Shown here piece after piece: positions 27,588 to 37,080 of a stretch of DNA of 64,000 nucleotides. The DNA comes from Shewanella sp. NFH-SH190041 (lineage in GTDB: Bacteria > Pseudomonadota > Gammaproteobacteria > Enterobacterales > Shewanellaceae). Positions within the stretch are counted from its first letter, which is position 1. Each line of letters opens with the position of its first letter. The notes beneath the pieces were generated by a model that was not told the DNA's origin, searched no databases, and was given only the letters and a program-made list of their open reading frames with translations. The stretch is from NCBI RefSeq assembly GCF_024363255.1, contig NZ_AP026070.1, forward strand, positions 2,046,001 to 2,110,000, given 5' to 3'. The position numbers were made by a program, and so were the translations under genes.

Positions 27588-28169
27588 TTAGCCGTGAATA
27601 ATGTTCTCGAGCAGCTCATTCTCATGCAGCTTTCTGATGAATCTGGCCGGGCTACCACCATACAGACAGTCTGGTGGGACATCCTTATTTACCACAGAAT
27701 TGGCGGCGATCACTGAGCGAGCCCCTATGGTCACACCTTGATTGATCACCGTACTGCCACCAATCCACACATCATCTTCTATAGTTATTGGCGCCCAACT
27801 TGTTTGCCATTGCCGGCGTTGTAAGTAATTGAATTCATGGCTCGCACAATAAAATTGGCAATTGGGTCCAATCAGCACATGGTTGCTAATGGTGATCGGC
27901 GCACCATCAAGCATGGTGACATTCATATTGATAAAGCTGTGCTCACCAATAGAAATGGTTTTGCCAAATTCACAGAAAAAAGGGGAGCGGATAATACTGG
28001 AGGTCGGAATATTAGCCAGCAGCTGCTGTAACATCTCATGTCGTTGGTCGTTATCTGTATGGCGGTTGATATCCTGTAATAACTTCGCTGCTGAATCGCG
28101 CAGGCAATTCACACTCTCATCCGCACCATTAAAGTTGTTACCGGCCAGCATTTTTTCTAATTCAGTCAT
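27588..28169 (-). CDS. Sugar O-acetyltransferase (Maa/NodL type)
   Basis: The product (193 residues) is a hexapeptide-repeat protein. The left-handed beta-helix runs from about residue 65 to 175, with repeats such as ISIGEHSFINMNVTM, ITISNHVLIGPN, ITIEDDVWIGGSTVINQGVTIGARSVIAANSVV. The catalytic His lies in YCASHEF. PPDCLYGGSPARFIRKL is the typical exit segment. It should use acetyl-CoA to acetylate a sugar or similar acceptor as a trimer. The acceptor cannot be told. It is a single gene after tRNA-Ser. Confidence 0.88.
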   Translation of the reverse strand: MTELEKMLAGNNFNGADESVNCLRDSAAKLLQDINRHTDNDQRHEMLQQLLANIPTSSIIRSPFFCEFGKTISIGEHSFINMNVTMLDGAPITISNHVLIGPNCQFYCASHEFNYLQRRQWQTSWAPITIEDDVWIGGSTVINQGVTIGARSVIAANSVVNKDVPPDCLYGGSPARFIRKLHENELLENIIHG

Positions 28170-28915
28170 ATTTTTATCAGCTTATTCTGTTTAGGGTTTT
28201 ACCGCCGCATCTTACCACCAGCACGCAAACAGACTGGGGTGGCATGATGATTTTTGTGCGCAGTACCAGCAAACTTGTACCAACCCATTTTCTGGCAACT
28301 CCCTAGCCGCGTCTCAATCGCCTTTAAGATGCCATCAAAGGCGGTCCATTAACTAAGCACTTTACCAAGCACGTTAAACCTGCAGGTCAAATCGGCTCTA
28401 AGTTAGTGCTAGAGGCTATTTCCCAATTAGGGATTCATTTTTAATAATCAGTTTCTTAATGCTCATTTTTACGATTGTGTGAACACATTGACTGAAAAGA
28501 TGACTGATCTTCCTGAAAAAGATGAACGGGTCAAAAGCGCAACACGCGACGGCATAATTGAGCAGAGAATTGTTGACCAGATAATTGATAAGAGATTAGG
28601 GATAAGAAACGAGAGGGGATGCTATTGCCACAAAAACACAAACTCATTCAACCACCGACACAGCGCATAAGTCCAGAAAACTCACCAGTACCTATTAGCT
28701 TAGGGATTAAGACGGTGCTACTGGTCGTAGCGGTTGTGGTTGGCTCAATAGTGACAACAGGAGTGTGGCGCGCATTGATTGAAGCGGGAGGGTTTGCCGC
28801 GCTGTGCTTGTTACACTGGCACAGAGCGGCATCTTAGAGCAGAATTTAGCGCCTACTTTCAATAAGCTTACTTGATGATAAGCATGTACTGCGTATTGCG
28901 TTATACATTATTGAA
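28170..28915. other. Long intergenic region with possible small ORF
   Basis: Between two leftward genes about 745 bp carries no clear gene except a possible 72-codon frame listed separately. No terminator or known RNA motif was recognised. Confidence 0.35.
28619..28837 (+). CDS. Possible small one- or two-helix membrane protein
   Basis: The 72-codon frame follows AGAGGGG directly, and has a hydrophobic half (VLLVVAVVVGSIVTTG and GFAALCLLHWH). I do not recognise it. It runs opposite to both neighbours and could be chance coding. It would need expression evidence or conservation to be accepted. Confidence 0.25.
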   Translation: MLLPQKHKLIQPPTQRISPENSPVPISLGIKTVLLVVAVVVGSIVTTGVWRALIEAGGFAALCLLHWHRAAS

Positions 28916-29857
28916 TTACACATGGTGCAAAATGTAGTACAGCGAGCCACAGGCTATGCTGACCCAAAGCAATACCGCCAAGATCATCGGCTTTGGCCCG
29001 GTTTCACGCATTTTTTTAATGGTAATGCCGGCACCAATTAAGAACAGACACACCACTAACGTCCGCTTCGCCACCATAAAGATCATCTGATACACCTCAT
29101 GCCCTTGGGGGAGGAAGTGGGCAATCAAAATAGCCACGCAGTACAGCAGAATAAACGCCGGCACTTTAATTGCTTTGCGGTTACCACCAAACAAAATAGC
29201 CGACACCAGCGCCACCGGGACGATCCACAATGCCCGGGCCAGTTTAGTGGTTGTGGCAATCAGTAGTGCTTCATTGCCGTAGCTGGATGCTGCGCCCACT
29301 ACAGATGACGTGTCATGGATGGCAATAGCACTCCAGAGGCCAAATTGATGTTGACTCAGCCCCAGTACATGACCCAGTATCGGAAACAAAAATAGCGCAA
29401 TGGAATTAAGCACAAATACACAGGCTAGCGCCACCGCCATCTGATCATTTTTCGCATTAATGGCCGGAGACACAGCCGCAATAGCGCTACCGCCACAGAT
29501 TGAGGTGCCCGCACCGATCAAATAACCTGTTTTACGGTCTATTTTCATGACCTTAGTCAGCACGACCGCCATCACTAACGTGAAAATAATCGAGCCGGCC
29601 ACCAATGGCAGACTCTGGCGGCTAATGCTAATCGCCTGCTCTAAATTAATGCCAAACCCCAAACCGATAATGGACCAGGACAGCATTTTTTTGGTGACCG
29701 CCCCCAGATTAATACCCTGAGGTAACAGACCTAATGTTGCCAATGAGAAGCCTAAGATCAGAGCGATGGGAGATGAAATTACCGGAGTCAGACACAGCAG
29801 AGCTAACGCCACAAACAGCCACAGGCGCCAGTCGCGCAGGTTGATATTTGTAAACAT
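28916..29857 (-). CDS. YeiH/UPF0324-family membrane transporter
   Basis: The protein (313 residues) has about ten hydrophobic segments and the family motifs: LSWSIIGLGFGINLEQA, the GAGTSICGGSAIAAVSP loop, and IHDTSSVVGAASSYG. These match the YeiH family of putative sulfate exporters. The substrate is not established. It stands alone with about 370 bp free of genes upstream. Confidence 0.88.
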   Translation of the reverse strand: MFTNINLRDWRLWLFVALALLCLTPVISSPIALILGFSLATLGLLPQGINLGAVTKKMLSWSIIGLGFGINLEQAISISRQSLPLVAGSIIFTLVMAVVLTKVMKIDRKTGYLIGAGTSICGGSAIAAVSPAINAKNDQMAVALACVFVLNSIALFLFPILGHVLGLSQHQFGLWSAIAIHDTSSVVGAASSYGNEALLIATTTKLARALWIVPVALVSAILFGGNRKAIKVPAFILLYCVAILIAHFLPQGHEVYQMIFMVAKRTLVVCLFLIGAGITIKKMRETGPKPMILAVLLWVSIACGSLYYILHHV

Positions 29858-30229
29858 GAAGATGAGTTATTGGATAGAAAAAGGCGGCCAGTATACCCCC
29901 GTTAACCGCCGATGAATATTCACGAATATGTTTAGCTGCCGCATCATGGTTATGATGTCATTAAGCTAATGATATTAATGGGGTTTATACTTGCTTAGGT
30001 TGCAATGGTTTAAATTAATTAAGATGTAATGGTATTAGCGTCTGTAAGATTAGCTGTATCGGTTACCAGCTAGCTACAGGCATTAATGACACCCTCGATA
30101 TTGCAAAATGGCCAAGCAATGACGAAAGGTGATGGAACAAAGCACCGTAAACGATGCAAGGGGCAAGGTGCTATTCCATCAGTCTTTCAGTCTTTTGTGA
30201 TTAACGATATTTGGGATTTACGACAAAGG
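29858..30229. other. Intergenic region, promoter of YeiH-family gene expected
   Basis: About 370 bp has no supported gene. It should hold the YeiH promoter and the end of the DUF2189 transcript. No strong hairpin was found. Confidence 0.3.
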
Positions 30230-31009
30230 CTAGCGATAATGCCGCTGTCGTTTTGTCGTCACCGTTGCTAAATATCCATGCCAGGTAGCAAAGGCAATTA
30301 AGGGCATAGTGATAATCAAACCAACCCCGGCAGTCGCAAAACCAAGCACCACTGCGCCTAAAATTAACATTGCCCAGACCAGCATGGCCTTAGGGTTATG
30401 CCACACAGCATAAACAGAAGTGAAAATAGCGGACATCAGATCGACCCGGCGTTCAATCAATAAGGGTAATGAAAATGCAGATATGGCAAACACCACTAAG
30501 GTGAAAACTCCGCCTAGCAAACTACCCAATGTCAGGAAGGGCAGAAACACTTCCCAATCCGCTGTCACCTGCGCCGGATATAATGCGTGGACCAATGCCG
30601 CAATGCGGGTCCAGAAAATCATTAATAGTGCCAATAGTAGGGCAAATCCCCAACTGGCAGTACTGTTACGCCCCATTGCCTGCAGCGCGTGATCTAGCCG
30701 GGGACGGTGATGTTTACCTAGCTCCCAACTGATGTCATACAGGCCTGTGGCTAGAAACGGACCAGCCAACATAAAACAGATAAAGCAGGGCAGGATCACC
30801 AGGTGACTGCCGGACAGGGCAACGGCCGTCATTAACCCCCATGCCAATATCGCAAAGAGTAAACCGTACCCCATGGCTAATTTGGGGGCGTGGATAAAAT
30901 CTTGCCATGCTAACGCCAGCCAGGTAAATGGGGCAGAAGGCGATAATGTATTACAAGGCAGCACTCTGGCATACGGCTTGTTGGTCTGTGCTTTCATCAC
31001 CTGGGTCAT
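30230..31009 (-). CDS. DUF2189 inner-membrane protein
   Basis: The 259-residue protein has about six hydrophobic segments and fits DUF2189: FTWLALAWQDFIHAPKLAMGYGLLFAI near the start, FLATGLYDISWELG, and FAISAFSLPLLIERRVDLMSAI. Function unknown. Family members are often near cytochrome or membrane-stress genes, but nothing of that kind is next to it here. AAGGAGAG gives a strong ribosome binding site. It lies 38 bp after the preceding membrane protein and is probably cotranscribed. Confidence 0.85.
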   Translation of the reverse strand: MTQVMKAQTNKPYARVLPCNTLSPSAPFTWLALAWQDFIHAPKLAMGYGLLFAILAWGLMTAVALSGSHLVILPCFICFMLAGPFLATGLYDISWELGKHHRPRLDHALQAMGRNSTASWGFALLLALLMIFWTRIAALVHALYPAQVTADWEVFLPFLTLGSLLGGVFTLVVFAISAFSLPLLIERRVDLMSAIFTSVYAVWHNPKAMLVWAMLILGAVVLGFATAGVGLIITMPLIAFATWHGYLATVTTKRQRHYR

Positions 31010-31047
31010 ATTGCTCTCCTTTGTACTCGTCTTTAATCATCAGGGTG

Positions 31048-31587
31048 CTAATCATCCGGATGGTGCACCAGTTTCCAGCCCTCAAACGGATTCATTCCTG
31101 AGTGGTGACTGTGCTGATGATGAATGTCGACATCAAAGCTACGCATAGTGCGACGGATGATCTTTTCTTGGGACAGCGGCGCATCAATCACCAAGATAGA
31201 TTCCCCATCCATCAACTCCTGGTGGAAAGAAGACAATTTGTAATTTTCATTATTAAAACCGATCAACCCGCCAAGCCAGATGCCAAATAGCGTCAAAAAC
31301 AGGGTGAGCATGATGGTTTGCGTCGGACCAAATGCTGGCAAAGCACCATTGACGACGACGGCTAACAGCACCGCGCCTAATAAGCCGAAGACGGCCCCGC
31401 GTAACATCAGATGAGGGATATCCCGCTCTTCTAAAAAACTGGCGGCGTTAATATTCAGTTTCGCCATTCGCCGCTTATCGCGGGAGTAAAAGCGTATATG
31501 TTGCTGTGCAACCCCGTTGTCCATCAGTTGCCGTTGAATCGCTTCACCATGGTCAAGATTTTTCAGTACATATTGTAGTTGCGTCAT
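31048..31587 (-). CDS. Two-helix membrane protein of unknown function
   Basis: The start chosen follows AGAGGATCTGAC; the frame is open 11 codons further upstream without a site. The 179-residue product has a soluble N-terminal part (about 60 residues), two adjacent transmembrane helices (VFGLLGAVLLAVVVNGALPAF and TLFLTLFGIWLGGLIGF), and a soluble C-terminus with a His-rich stretch (DIHHQHSHHSG). The layout recalls DUF1269/general-stress membrane proteins in which two helices sit between small alpha/beta domains. I cannot name the family firmly. It forms an operon with the DUF2189 gene. Confidence 0.75.
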   Translation of the reverse strand: MTQLQYVLKNLDHGEAIQRQLMDNGVAQQHIRFYSRDKRRMAKLNINAASFLEERDIPHLMLRGAVFGLLGAVLLAVVVNGALPAFGPTQTIMLTLFLTLFGIWLGGLIGFNNENYKLSSFHQELMDGESILVIDAPLSQEKIIRRTMRSFDVDIHHQHSHHSGMNPFEGWKLVHHPDD

Positions 31588-31942
31588 TGTCAGATCCTCT
31601 GCTGTCTGCAACAAACCCACAGGATGCTACGCCGGACAAAGCAAAACTGTTCACTTTAATTGCATTCATCTGCCCATCAGTGCAGGCAAGCGCAACTTCA
31701 CAACTGTACTCAATGCTAAAGGCGGTTACCTTAGGCAGAACATAAGCCGAATAAGCGGTATCAAGCGTTAATGGCAACAGCGTAAAAGAAACAACGAAGG
31801 AGAGTGTTGATGTTGAGTGGCGATGGAGAGTCGGTTGTTATTACGTTTTTATGCTTGGCAGTTAAGGACCGTTATAAAAATAGAGCAGGGTGGTTAACCA
31901 CCCAGCATCACTGAAAAGCGCCAAACACCCAAGCTGCATGGG
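31588..31942. other. Intergenic region with hairpin
   Basis: About 355 bp lies between two leftward genes. The only clear structure is the terminator hairpin listed separately. Short frames here overlap the preceding gene in other frames and are not credible. Confidence 0.35.
31888..31903 (-). terminator. Hairpin terminator of beta-helix protein gene
   Basis: GGGTGGTTAACCACCC is a 16-bp perfect palindrome able to form a 6-bp GC-rich stem with a TTAA loop. On the minus strand a TATTTTTAT tract follows. It lies after the beta-helix protein stop. Confidence 0.65.
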
Positions 31943-32992
31943 TTAGTTCAAATTAATATCACCATTAAAGTGCACACTGGAGCGAACCCAACAGCCGGTC
32001 AAATACATGGCATGTTTGCCACTGGCCGTGATTAAACAGTTAGACAGGGTGCAGCCGGTTAGATAGAACTCATCTAATAAATTCTCGGCACTGAAATCCG
32101 TATACCACATACTGTTACCGGTAAAGGTGACGGGGAGAACGGAATCAAACACCACGCCTTGAAATGCCCGGGTGCCATTACCAAATTTCAGTGGCGTGGC
32201 AGGCCAGGGCGAATCATTACTGTGGTTCATGGTGTTACCCGTAATGGTTCCATGGGCAAAGTTACCTCCGGTACTAAAAGCAATTTCATTTGGCTTAGGA
32301 GTTGATATATAAGCCGCCCGGCAGTCTACTGCGACATTGCCACTCACCAGCCAATTACCACTGCAATTCCACATGCCCACCCGGCAGTTGGTGAAGTGGT
32401 TATCACTTAAAATACCGTATTCACAGTTATACCAGGCAATCCAGCCATATTGGCAGCGGGAGAAACGGCACCCAGATACCCGTAAATCTACTGCTAATTT
32501 GTTGCCATTGTAATTAAACATGGAGATCCCAGCACCCAAGAAGTCTTCAAAACCACAGTTTTCAATGGTGACATAGGAAGCTTTGTAAACCTCAATGCCG
32601 ATATGGGTTTTCACCACATCCCGGCCATAGGGCGTCCCCTTGAGGTTGCCGTCAAAATTGATCCCCTGAATATAAATTTGATGCACATTTTGCGAGATGC
32701 GAAACACCGGAGCATCAGCCGTTGCTGCTCTCACTGTGCTGCCATTACCAATAATGGTTACGCCGGATGGAATAACAATGTTTGAAAATTCATACACCTG
32801 GTTAGGATCAAGAATAAAAAATCGGTTGCCGTCATCCAACAGGGTCTGCAAGTCATCACAGCTATTAAGGAAGAAATCCGGGGTGCAGGACTGCGGGTCC
32901 ATCTGGGCATTGGCCTGATTAGCTATCAAGCTGGTTCCCAGCGCAGAGGTTACGGCGCCAAGTAAAAAGTGTCGTCTGTTTTTCATCATCAA
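31943..32992 (-). CDS. Tat-exported right-handed beta-helix protein
   Basis: The N-terminus MMMKNRRHFLLGAVTSALG has the twin-arginine motif (RRHFLLG) and an ANAQ cleavage region, so export in folded form by Tat is likely. The rest (349 residues in all) has the repeat pattern of a right-handed parallel beta-helix: VTIENCGFEDF, LRVSGCRFSRCQYGW, GILSDNHFTNC, WLVSGNVAVDC. Cysteines recur at ladder positions. Related folds are polysaccharide lyases, pectinases and mannuronan epimerases, but I see no specific catalytic motif. It is a single gene with a terminator behind it. The substrate is unknown. Confidence 0.82.
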   Translation of the reverse strand: MMMKNRRHFLLGAVTSALGTSLIANQANAQMDPQSCTPDFFLNSCDDLQTLLDDGNRFFILDPNQVYEFSNIVIPSGVTIIGNGSTVRAATADAPVFRISQNVHQIYIQGINFDGNLKGTPYGRDVVKTHIGIEVYKASYVTIENCGFEDFLGAGISMFNYNGNKLAVDLRVSGCRFSRCQYGWIAWYNCEYGILSDNHFTNCRVGMWNCSGNWLVSGNVAVDCRAAYISTPKPNEIAFSTGGNFAHGTITGNTMNHSNDSPWPATPLKFGNGTRAFQGVVFDSVLPVTFTGNSMWYTDFSAENLLDEFYLTGCTLSNCLITASGKHAMYLTGCWVRSSVHFNGDINLN

Positions 32993-33145
32993 TCCTCTGG
33001 GTTAACACCAAGGTTTAGTCTTTTAGTGTAGATTGTGACGGAGAAACAGCGAGATCTGTTGCGTTGTCGAGTTATTTCGGCCTTTATGATGCAGCGGCAT
33101 GGTGTGCCTGCAAAGCATTGGGACGAGGCGAGGGCAGATAAGAAG

Positions 33146-33667
33146 CAAATCTTCTCAACTCGTTCAATGGGAGAATGCATTACCGACCTGGAGTCACTTC
33201 AGCAGGCATTGAGTAAACATGCGAGTATCGCGGCCCAAAAAGCGAGAGCCCAAGGTTCAGCCTGCAAAACGCTTATTTGCTTCGCAGGTAACTCACCATT
33301 TGATGGTCAACCATATTATCGAAAAACACTGCATCAGTTTCCCGTTGCCACCGCAGATAGCACCATACTCAGTCAAACCGTCACCAGGCTAGCTAAAGAT
33401 TTGTTTCGGCCAGGCATCCGGTTCTACAAAATCGGTGTCGGCCTAATTGAATTGCACAATAGTCGCCATAGTCAAGATGACCTTTTCAGCCCTGATCCTA
33501 GTAAGTATCAATTGATGAATGCACTAGACGGCCTGAACAGGAAGTACGGTACAGACACGCTGTTCATCGCAGCGCAAGGCATTGAGCAGAAATGGGGCAT
33601 GAAGCGGGATATGCTTAGTCCGCAGTACATTACCAGGTGGAAAGACCTGCCTAAGGTGAAGTGTTGA
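33146..33667 (+). pseudogene. C-terminal fragment of a second umuC
   Basis: The 173 residues from QIFSTRSMGECITD to the end align through their length with the C-terminal 40 percent of the UmuC encoded at 12.2-13.5 kb. Shared segments include SLQQALSKHA, IAAQKARAQG, FRPG-RFYKIGVGL and RKYGTDTLF. The whole polymerase catalytic part is missing. The open frame continues another 37 codons upstream into unrelated sequence. The DNA is clearly diverged from the intact copy, so this is not a recent duplication. It is probably the relic of a umuC-bearing element or of an insertion into umuC. Confidence 0.85.
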
Positions 33668-34292
33668 GAAATTCTTGTACTCCCCCCCTACAACTCACCC
33701 AAGTATGCCTAAAACCCTGGCCGTGACTCTACCATCATGGCCACTCAACTCCCCGATATGAACTCTGCCCTTAACCCGCACAGAAAAACACCAAACACAC
33801 ATTTAAACAACAACTTATGGCAAATGTCTTACATACTAGCACCCCATTTAATTGCTATAGTGCTGCCAACAAATTGACCACAGGGATTGTGCGCCCATTA
33901 AGCAAGGTGCGGTAGCGTGTCTCAACAAGGCTGCGAACAACTTTTGCCCCAAAGTTACATATTCGAGCCGGTTAACCCGTTAAATCGGAGATAACAGGAA
34001 ACGCCTCCTGTTATCGCACACGGTACATTCACATTTATCTGCCGGACTGCTAGAAAGTGTCAATTTTTCAGCATATTGCTGATAGCGTTGATCCAATAAG
34101 CGTGACTGGTGCGCGAGATAACGAGACGTCTCGATTTGTCCGTAAAGTTATCTATCCATAGAGACGTTAAGTAGCAGATTTTTTTGACTAAAACGGACGA
34201 ATAGCGAGGTCGCGCAACAATGGATAAACTGGCCGTCCGGTTATTCAGATAAACAGGTGTTCTCGTTATTAAAATGTTATATTTTGAAGGGT
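33668..34292. other. Noncoding stretch before the cassette gene
   Basis: About 625 bp with no supported gene. It contains a perfect 12-bp palindrome CGAGACGTCTCG (34122-34133). It may be the flank of the mobile insertion. No promoter or attI could be assigned. Confidence 0.35.
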
Positions 34293-34299
34293 GTTAGAT
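34293..34299 (+). other. Candidate integron core site at 5' cassette boundary
   Basis: GTTAGAT fits the core-site consensus GTTRRRY and lies four bases before the ATG of the Abi_alpha gene. In Vibrio-type integrons the cassette gene commonly starts right after such a core. It pairs logically with the attC-like sequence behind the gene. Confidence 0.5.
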
Positions 34300-34302
34300 C
34301 AA

Positions 34303-35124
34303 ATGCAAGACGAAAACAGTAGTTCTAATGTTAAAGATGTAATAGAAGCAACAACGGGGTTGGTTCAAGCTGTGCCAATATATGAAGATTTAATTCAACC
34401 AGCAGCACGTGAAGTTGGAACTGCTTTAGGTACAGTTGCTAAGGCTGTTAATGTCGTTCTTGCTCCAATATCAATGATGGTTTGGAGTTACGATAGTATT
34501 AAAAGTTATATTTCAACAAGCGTTTCTAAAAAGTTGGAGAATGTTCCAACTGAGAATATAGTGCCGCCAAATCCCGTAGTAGCTGTGCCAGCAATAGAAG
34601 CTCTTCGCTATACAGGACATGATGAAACACTTCGGGAAATGTATGCGAATTTACTAGCTAATGCCATTGATATCAGTACCCAAGAAAACGCGCATCCTTC
34701 GTTTGTTGAGATAATCAAGCAACTTTCACCTAAAGAGGCTCTTTTGCTCAAGTGGCTGAGTGAAAAAGAAGACTATCCAGAAGTTTGTACTGCTTATTCT
34801 CGACAGACTATTCGAAGTGGTTGGGGGCATGTTAATGGTTGGCAAAGTAGTGGTTCGGAAGGGCTTATAAAAAGTCGCTTTGTCGAGTGTTGTGAGGACT
34901 TCACAACAGATCTGGATATTGACGCGGCTCTAGACAATTTTAGACGTTTATTAATACTTGATGTTGGTAAGAATAGTGTGCAGGAACTACGAGACAGTTT
35001 TGTAGATTTAGACTCAATGAGCGTTAGCGAAAGTCTTGAATTAGAAGTAAGGAAAGATGAAAGACTATTTTTCACATCTTTCGGGGTGAAATTCGTAAAT
35101 ACCTGTGTTACCAACAAAATATAA
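34303..35124 (+). CDS. Abi_alpha (DUF4393) protein, candidate phage defence
   Basis: I start at the ATG; a GTG four codons earlier sits on the core-site sequence. The 273-residue protein fits DUF4393/Abi_alpha: an N-terminal amphipathic region with VQAVPIYEDLIQPAAREVGTAL, a hydrophobic segment VNVVLAPISMMVWSYD, then PAIEALRYTGHDETLREMYANLLANAID and PSFVEIIKQLSPKEA. Members are linked to abortive infection in some bacteria; activity here is not shown. The stop codon is embedded in an attC-like sequence and a core site precedes the ATG, so the gene looks like one integron cassette. Its AT content is higher than that of the flanking core genes. Confidence 0.85.
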   Translation: MQDENSSSNVKDVIEATTGLVQAVPIYEDLIQPAAREVGTALGTVAKAVNVVLAPISMMVWSYDSIKSYISTSVSKKLENVPTENIVPPNPVVAVPAIEALRYTGHDETLREMYANLLANAIDISTQENAHPSFVEIIKQLSPKEALLLKWLSEKEDYPEVCTAYSRQTIRSGWGHVNGWQSSGSEGLIKSRFVECCEDFTTDLDIDAALDNFRRLLILDVGKNSVQELRDSFVDLDSMSVSESLELEVRKDERLFFTSFGVKFVNTCVTNKI

Positions 35125-36139
35125 CAAAGCATTTAAGAGTGATTCCCAACGCTTGGCATTTTTCATTCCATCGTTGGGAGTTTTTAGTTTTAATTGAAGG
35201 TGGGGTTGTACGGGGGTCATTGATACCGTCAGGTAAATTCTGGACTAGAAGGAGATAACAACGTTCACCTTTTGGGTCTGGCAGAGTTGGCCCGAAAGAT
35301 TCCAGTGATAGCAACAAGCACTCGCCGATTCTAAGTCCGTACTGAAACATCAACCTATGAATGACGTAGTTGCGAAATTGCTCGAACTGGGTTTTAAAAG
35401 GGTTTAGCGGGTTTACCACTGCTGAATGAAGTTTACCGGTGTCTAGGTCTACAAACTCTTCAGTCGATGGCAAAAGCATGTTGTCTAACAACAGCACTTG
35501 CTGGTCTGTTAGACTCCTGTACCGTGTTGTTGAAGAATTTGAGTCCACCTCCAGCGCTGAATACTCCTTGGTTATTTGTCTGATTTTATGATCTATTCGT
35601 CGTTGCATTACCGCAGCATCAACTGGAGCATAGTCTTGATAATCTGTAGTTGTATATCGGTCATTCAGGAACTTGAAGAAACGAGTAACAACATGGACAT
35701 AAGCTACATACGCTTGTTTGACTTTGATAGATGGAGACAGAAGGCTAATGGAAATGTATGCAGAAGAATCACTAATGTGTTGTTTTGATAAGAGATAGTC
35801 AAAAAATTGATTAACTTCTTGGAGGAATGGTTCGATATTGTACTTGGCATCGATAAAGGCACCGTCAAACGTATAACCGTGCTTTCTCTCATAGAACTCG
35901 TAGAAGAAACGAAGTGCTTTAAGTGAGTTGGTTTGAGTGCCCAGCGATCGCTTTGTGAGTTTACTTATCGTATAGATTGTCAAGAACATTGATGGCAACG
36001 TAGTGACATCGTCTATAACCAGCTTTAGGTGCTGTCCATTACGTTTAGTATGAGCAATGCTATAACTCATCTTTGATCGAAATCCTTTTCGTTTGATTCT
36101 GTGACCATATCCATAGAACTGCCAGAATGCGTGGATCAA
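35108..36139 (-). pseudogene. Tyrosine recombinase, C-terminally truncated
   Basis: The frame gives 343 residues with a SAM-like N-terminal part and the first half of the catalytic domain. YGLRIGECLLLSLE carries the first catalytic Arg, and a typical basic RTTPPSIKTKNS segment follows. After that the homology stops. The last 20 or so residues are read from the attC-like DNA, so the HxxR, His/Trp and Tyr nucleophile boxes are all missing. It cannot be an active recombinase. Its likely original start is the internal ATG giving MSYSIAHTKRNGQ. The breakpoint coincides with the attC half-site of the neighbouring cassette, so one event probably joined the two. Confidence 0.8.
35119..35180 (+). other. 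Left half of a Vibrio-type attC site
   Basis: ATATAAC is followed by AAAGCATTTAAGAGTG and then TTCCCAACGCTTGGC. This order is what I remember of the 5' half of attC repeats in Vibrio superintegrons. Inside it TCCCAACG pairs with CGTTGGGA, and a T-run follows, so it may also end transcription. The 3' half, which should end in GTTRRRY about 125 bp on, is absent. The sequence switches to the truncated recombinase instead. Confidence 0.65.
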
Positions 36140-37080
36140 CCAGGCTTAAATCATCTGAACGCAGCTAAAGACAGAGACGTGTGAACTCTAGAGTAGACGT
36201 ACAACACTGGTCCACGAACTCACCGTAAACTCAAAACATTTAATTGTAAAGTATGAAAGATAGGGCTTAACTTATTGATTGTTCGTGAGTCATTAACCTG
36301 TCGTGAGAACCAAGACATTTAACATAATATACATTGTGCGCATAGATGGATGTGACCATATATCGACCCGGAGAGCTAAGATTCGCGACTGTCCCAAACA
36401 CATAGCTTGCTTATCAATTGCGTACCAATATATCTCTATGTTCAGCTTCAGCTATTGCTTGGTGATGGCAATAACATCAAATCCATAAGCTTTAGTCGTA
36501 AACCTCACATTCATCATCAATGACTGGCGCTTACCAAAGAACGCTATGTATTATTTATGAGATTATCAAGCCGATTGAACTGACTTCAATATTCAATACG
36601 GTTCAGATCAGAACAACACCAGACTCAATAGCTAACGCTTCGCGCTAAGAATCAAGTTACCAAAACCCAAATCATTGATATCCAAGTACACATGCCATTA
36701 CGGATGGTGAGTTTTGCATGTAGCGGCAATACTAAGCTTCAAAAGCTATATCAAATATCAATACAGATGGCTTTGGGATTTATTACTTCAGTTATCAGTT
36801 CAAATTGCTAACGCTGTAGCTGGATTTTGGGTATCGTTCCGAATGCATTGTTGAAATGCGTGCCTAGCTAGTTAAATTTCGTGGCTTGTTTTTATCAAGT
36901 CGAAAACCACCAGCGACAATTAGTACATAAATCCATATATAACGATTGGGCTAAAAACGCTTAATTTCACGTTGGCTTATCAATAATATCTATACACAGG
37001 CATAAAGCTACATTCAGAGTCATGTTGCTAAGACTTGCAATGCGCCACATTATCAGTAGATATATTACAGATGGTTAAAG
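36140..37080. other. One-kilobase gene desert in the mobile region
   Basis: No open frame here has a ribosome binding site or coding character. The DNA is AT-rich, with scattered short repeats (GCTAACGCT twice). It looks like decayed mobile DNA beside the truncated recombinase. No att site could be fixed. Confidence 0.4.

Noticed and set aside
28479..28670. 63-codon frame overlapping the small membrane-protein candidate
   Set aside because: It starts at GTG without a ribosome binding site, is in a different frame from the better candidate and has no recognisable features.
34122..34133. CGAGACGTCTCG as a specific operator
   Set aside because: A perfect 12-bp palindrome, but single, with no gene placed to use it; too little to call.
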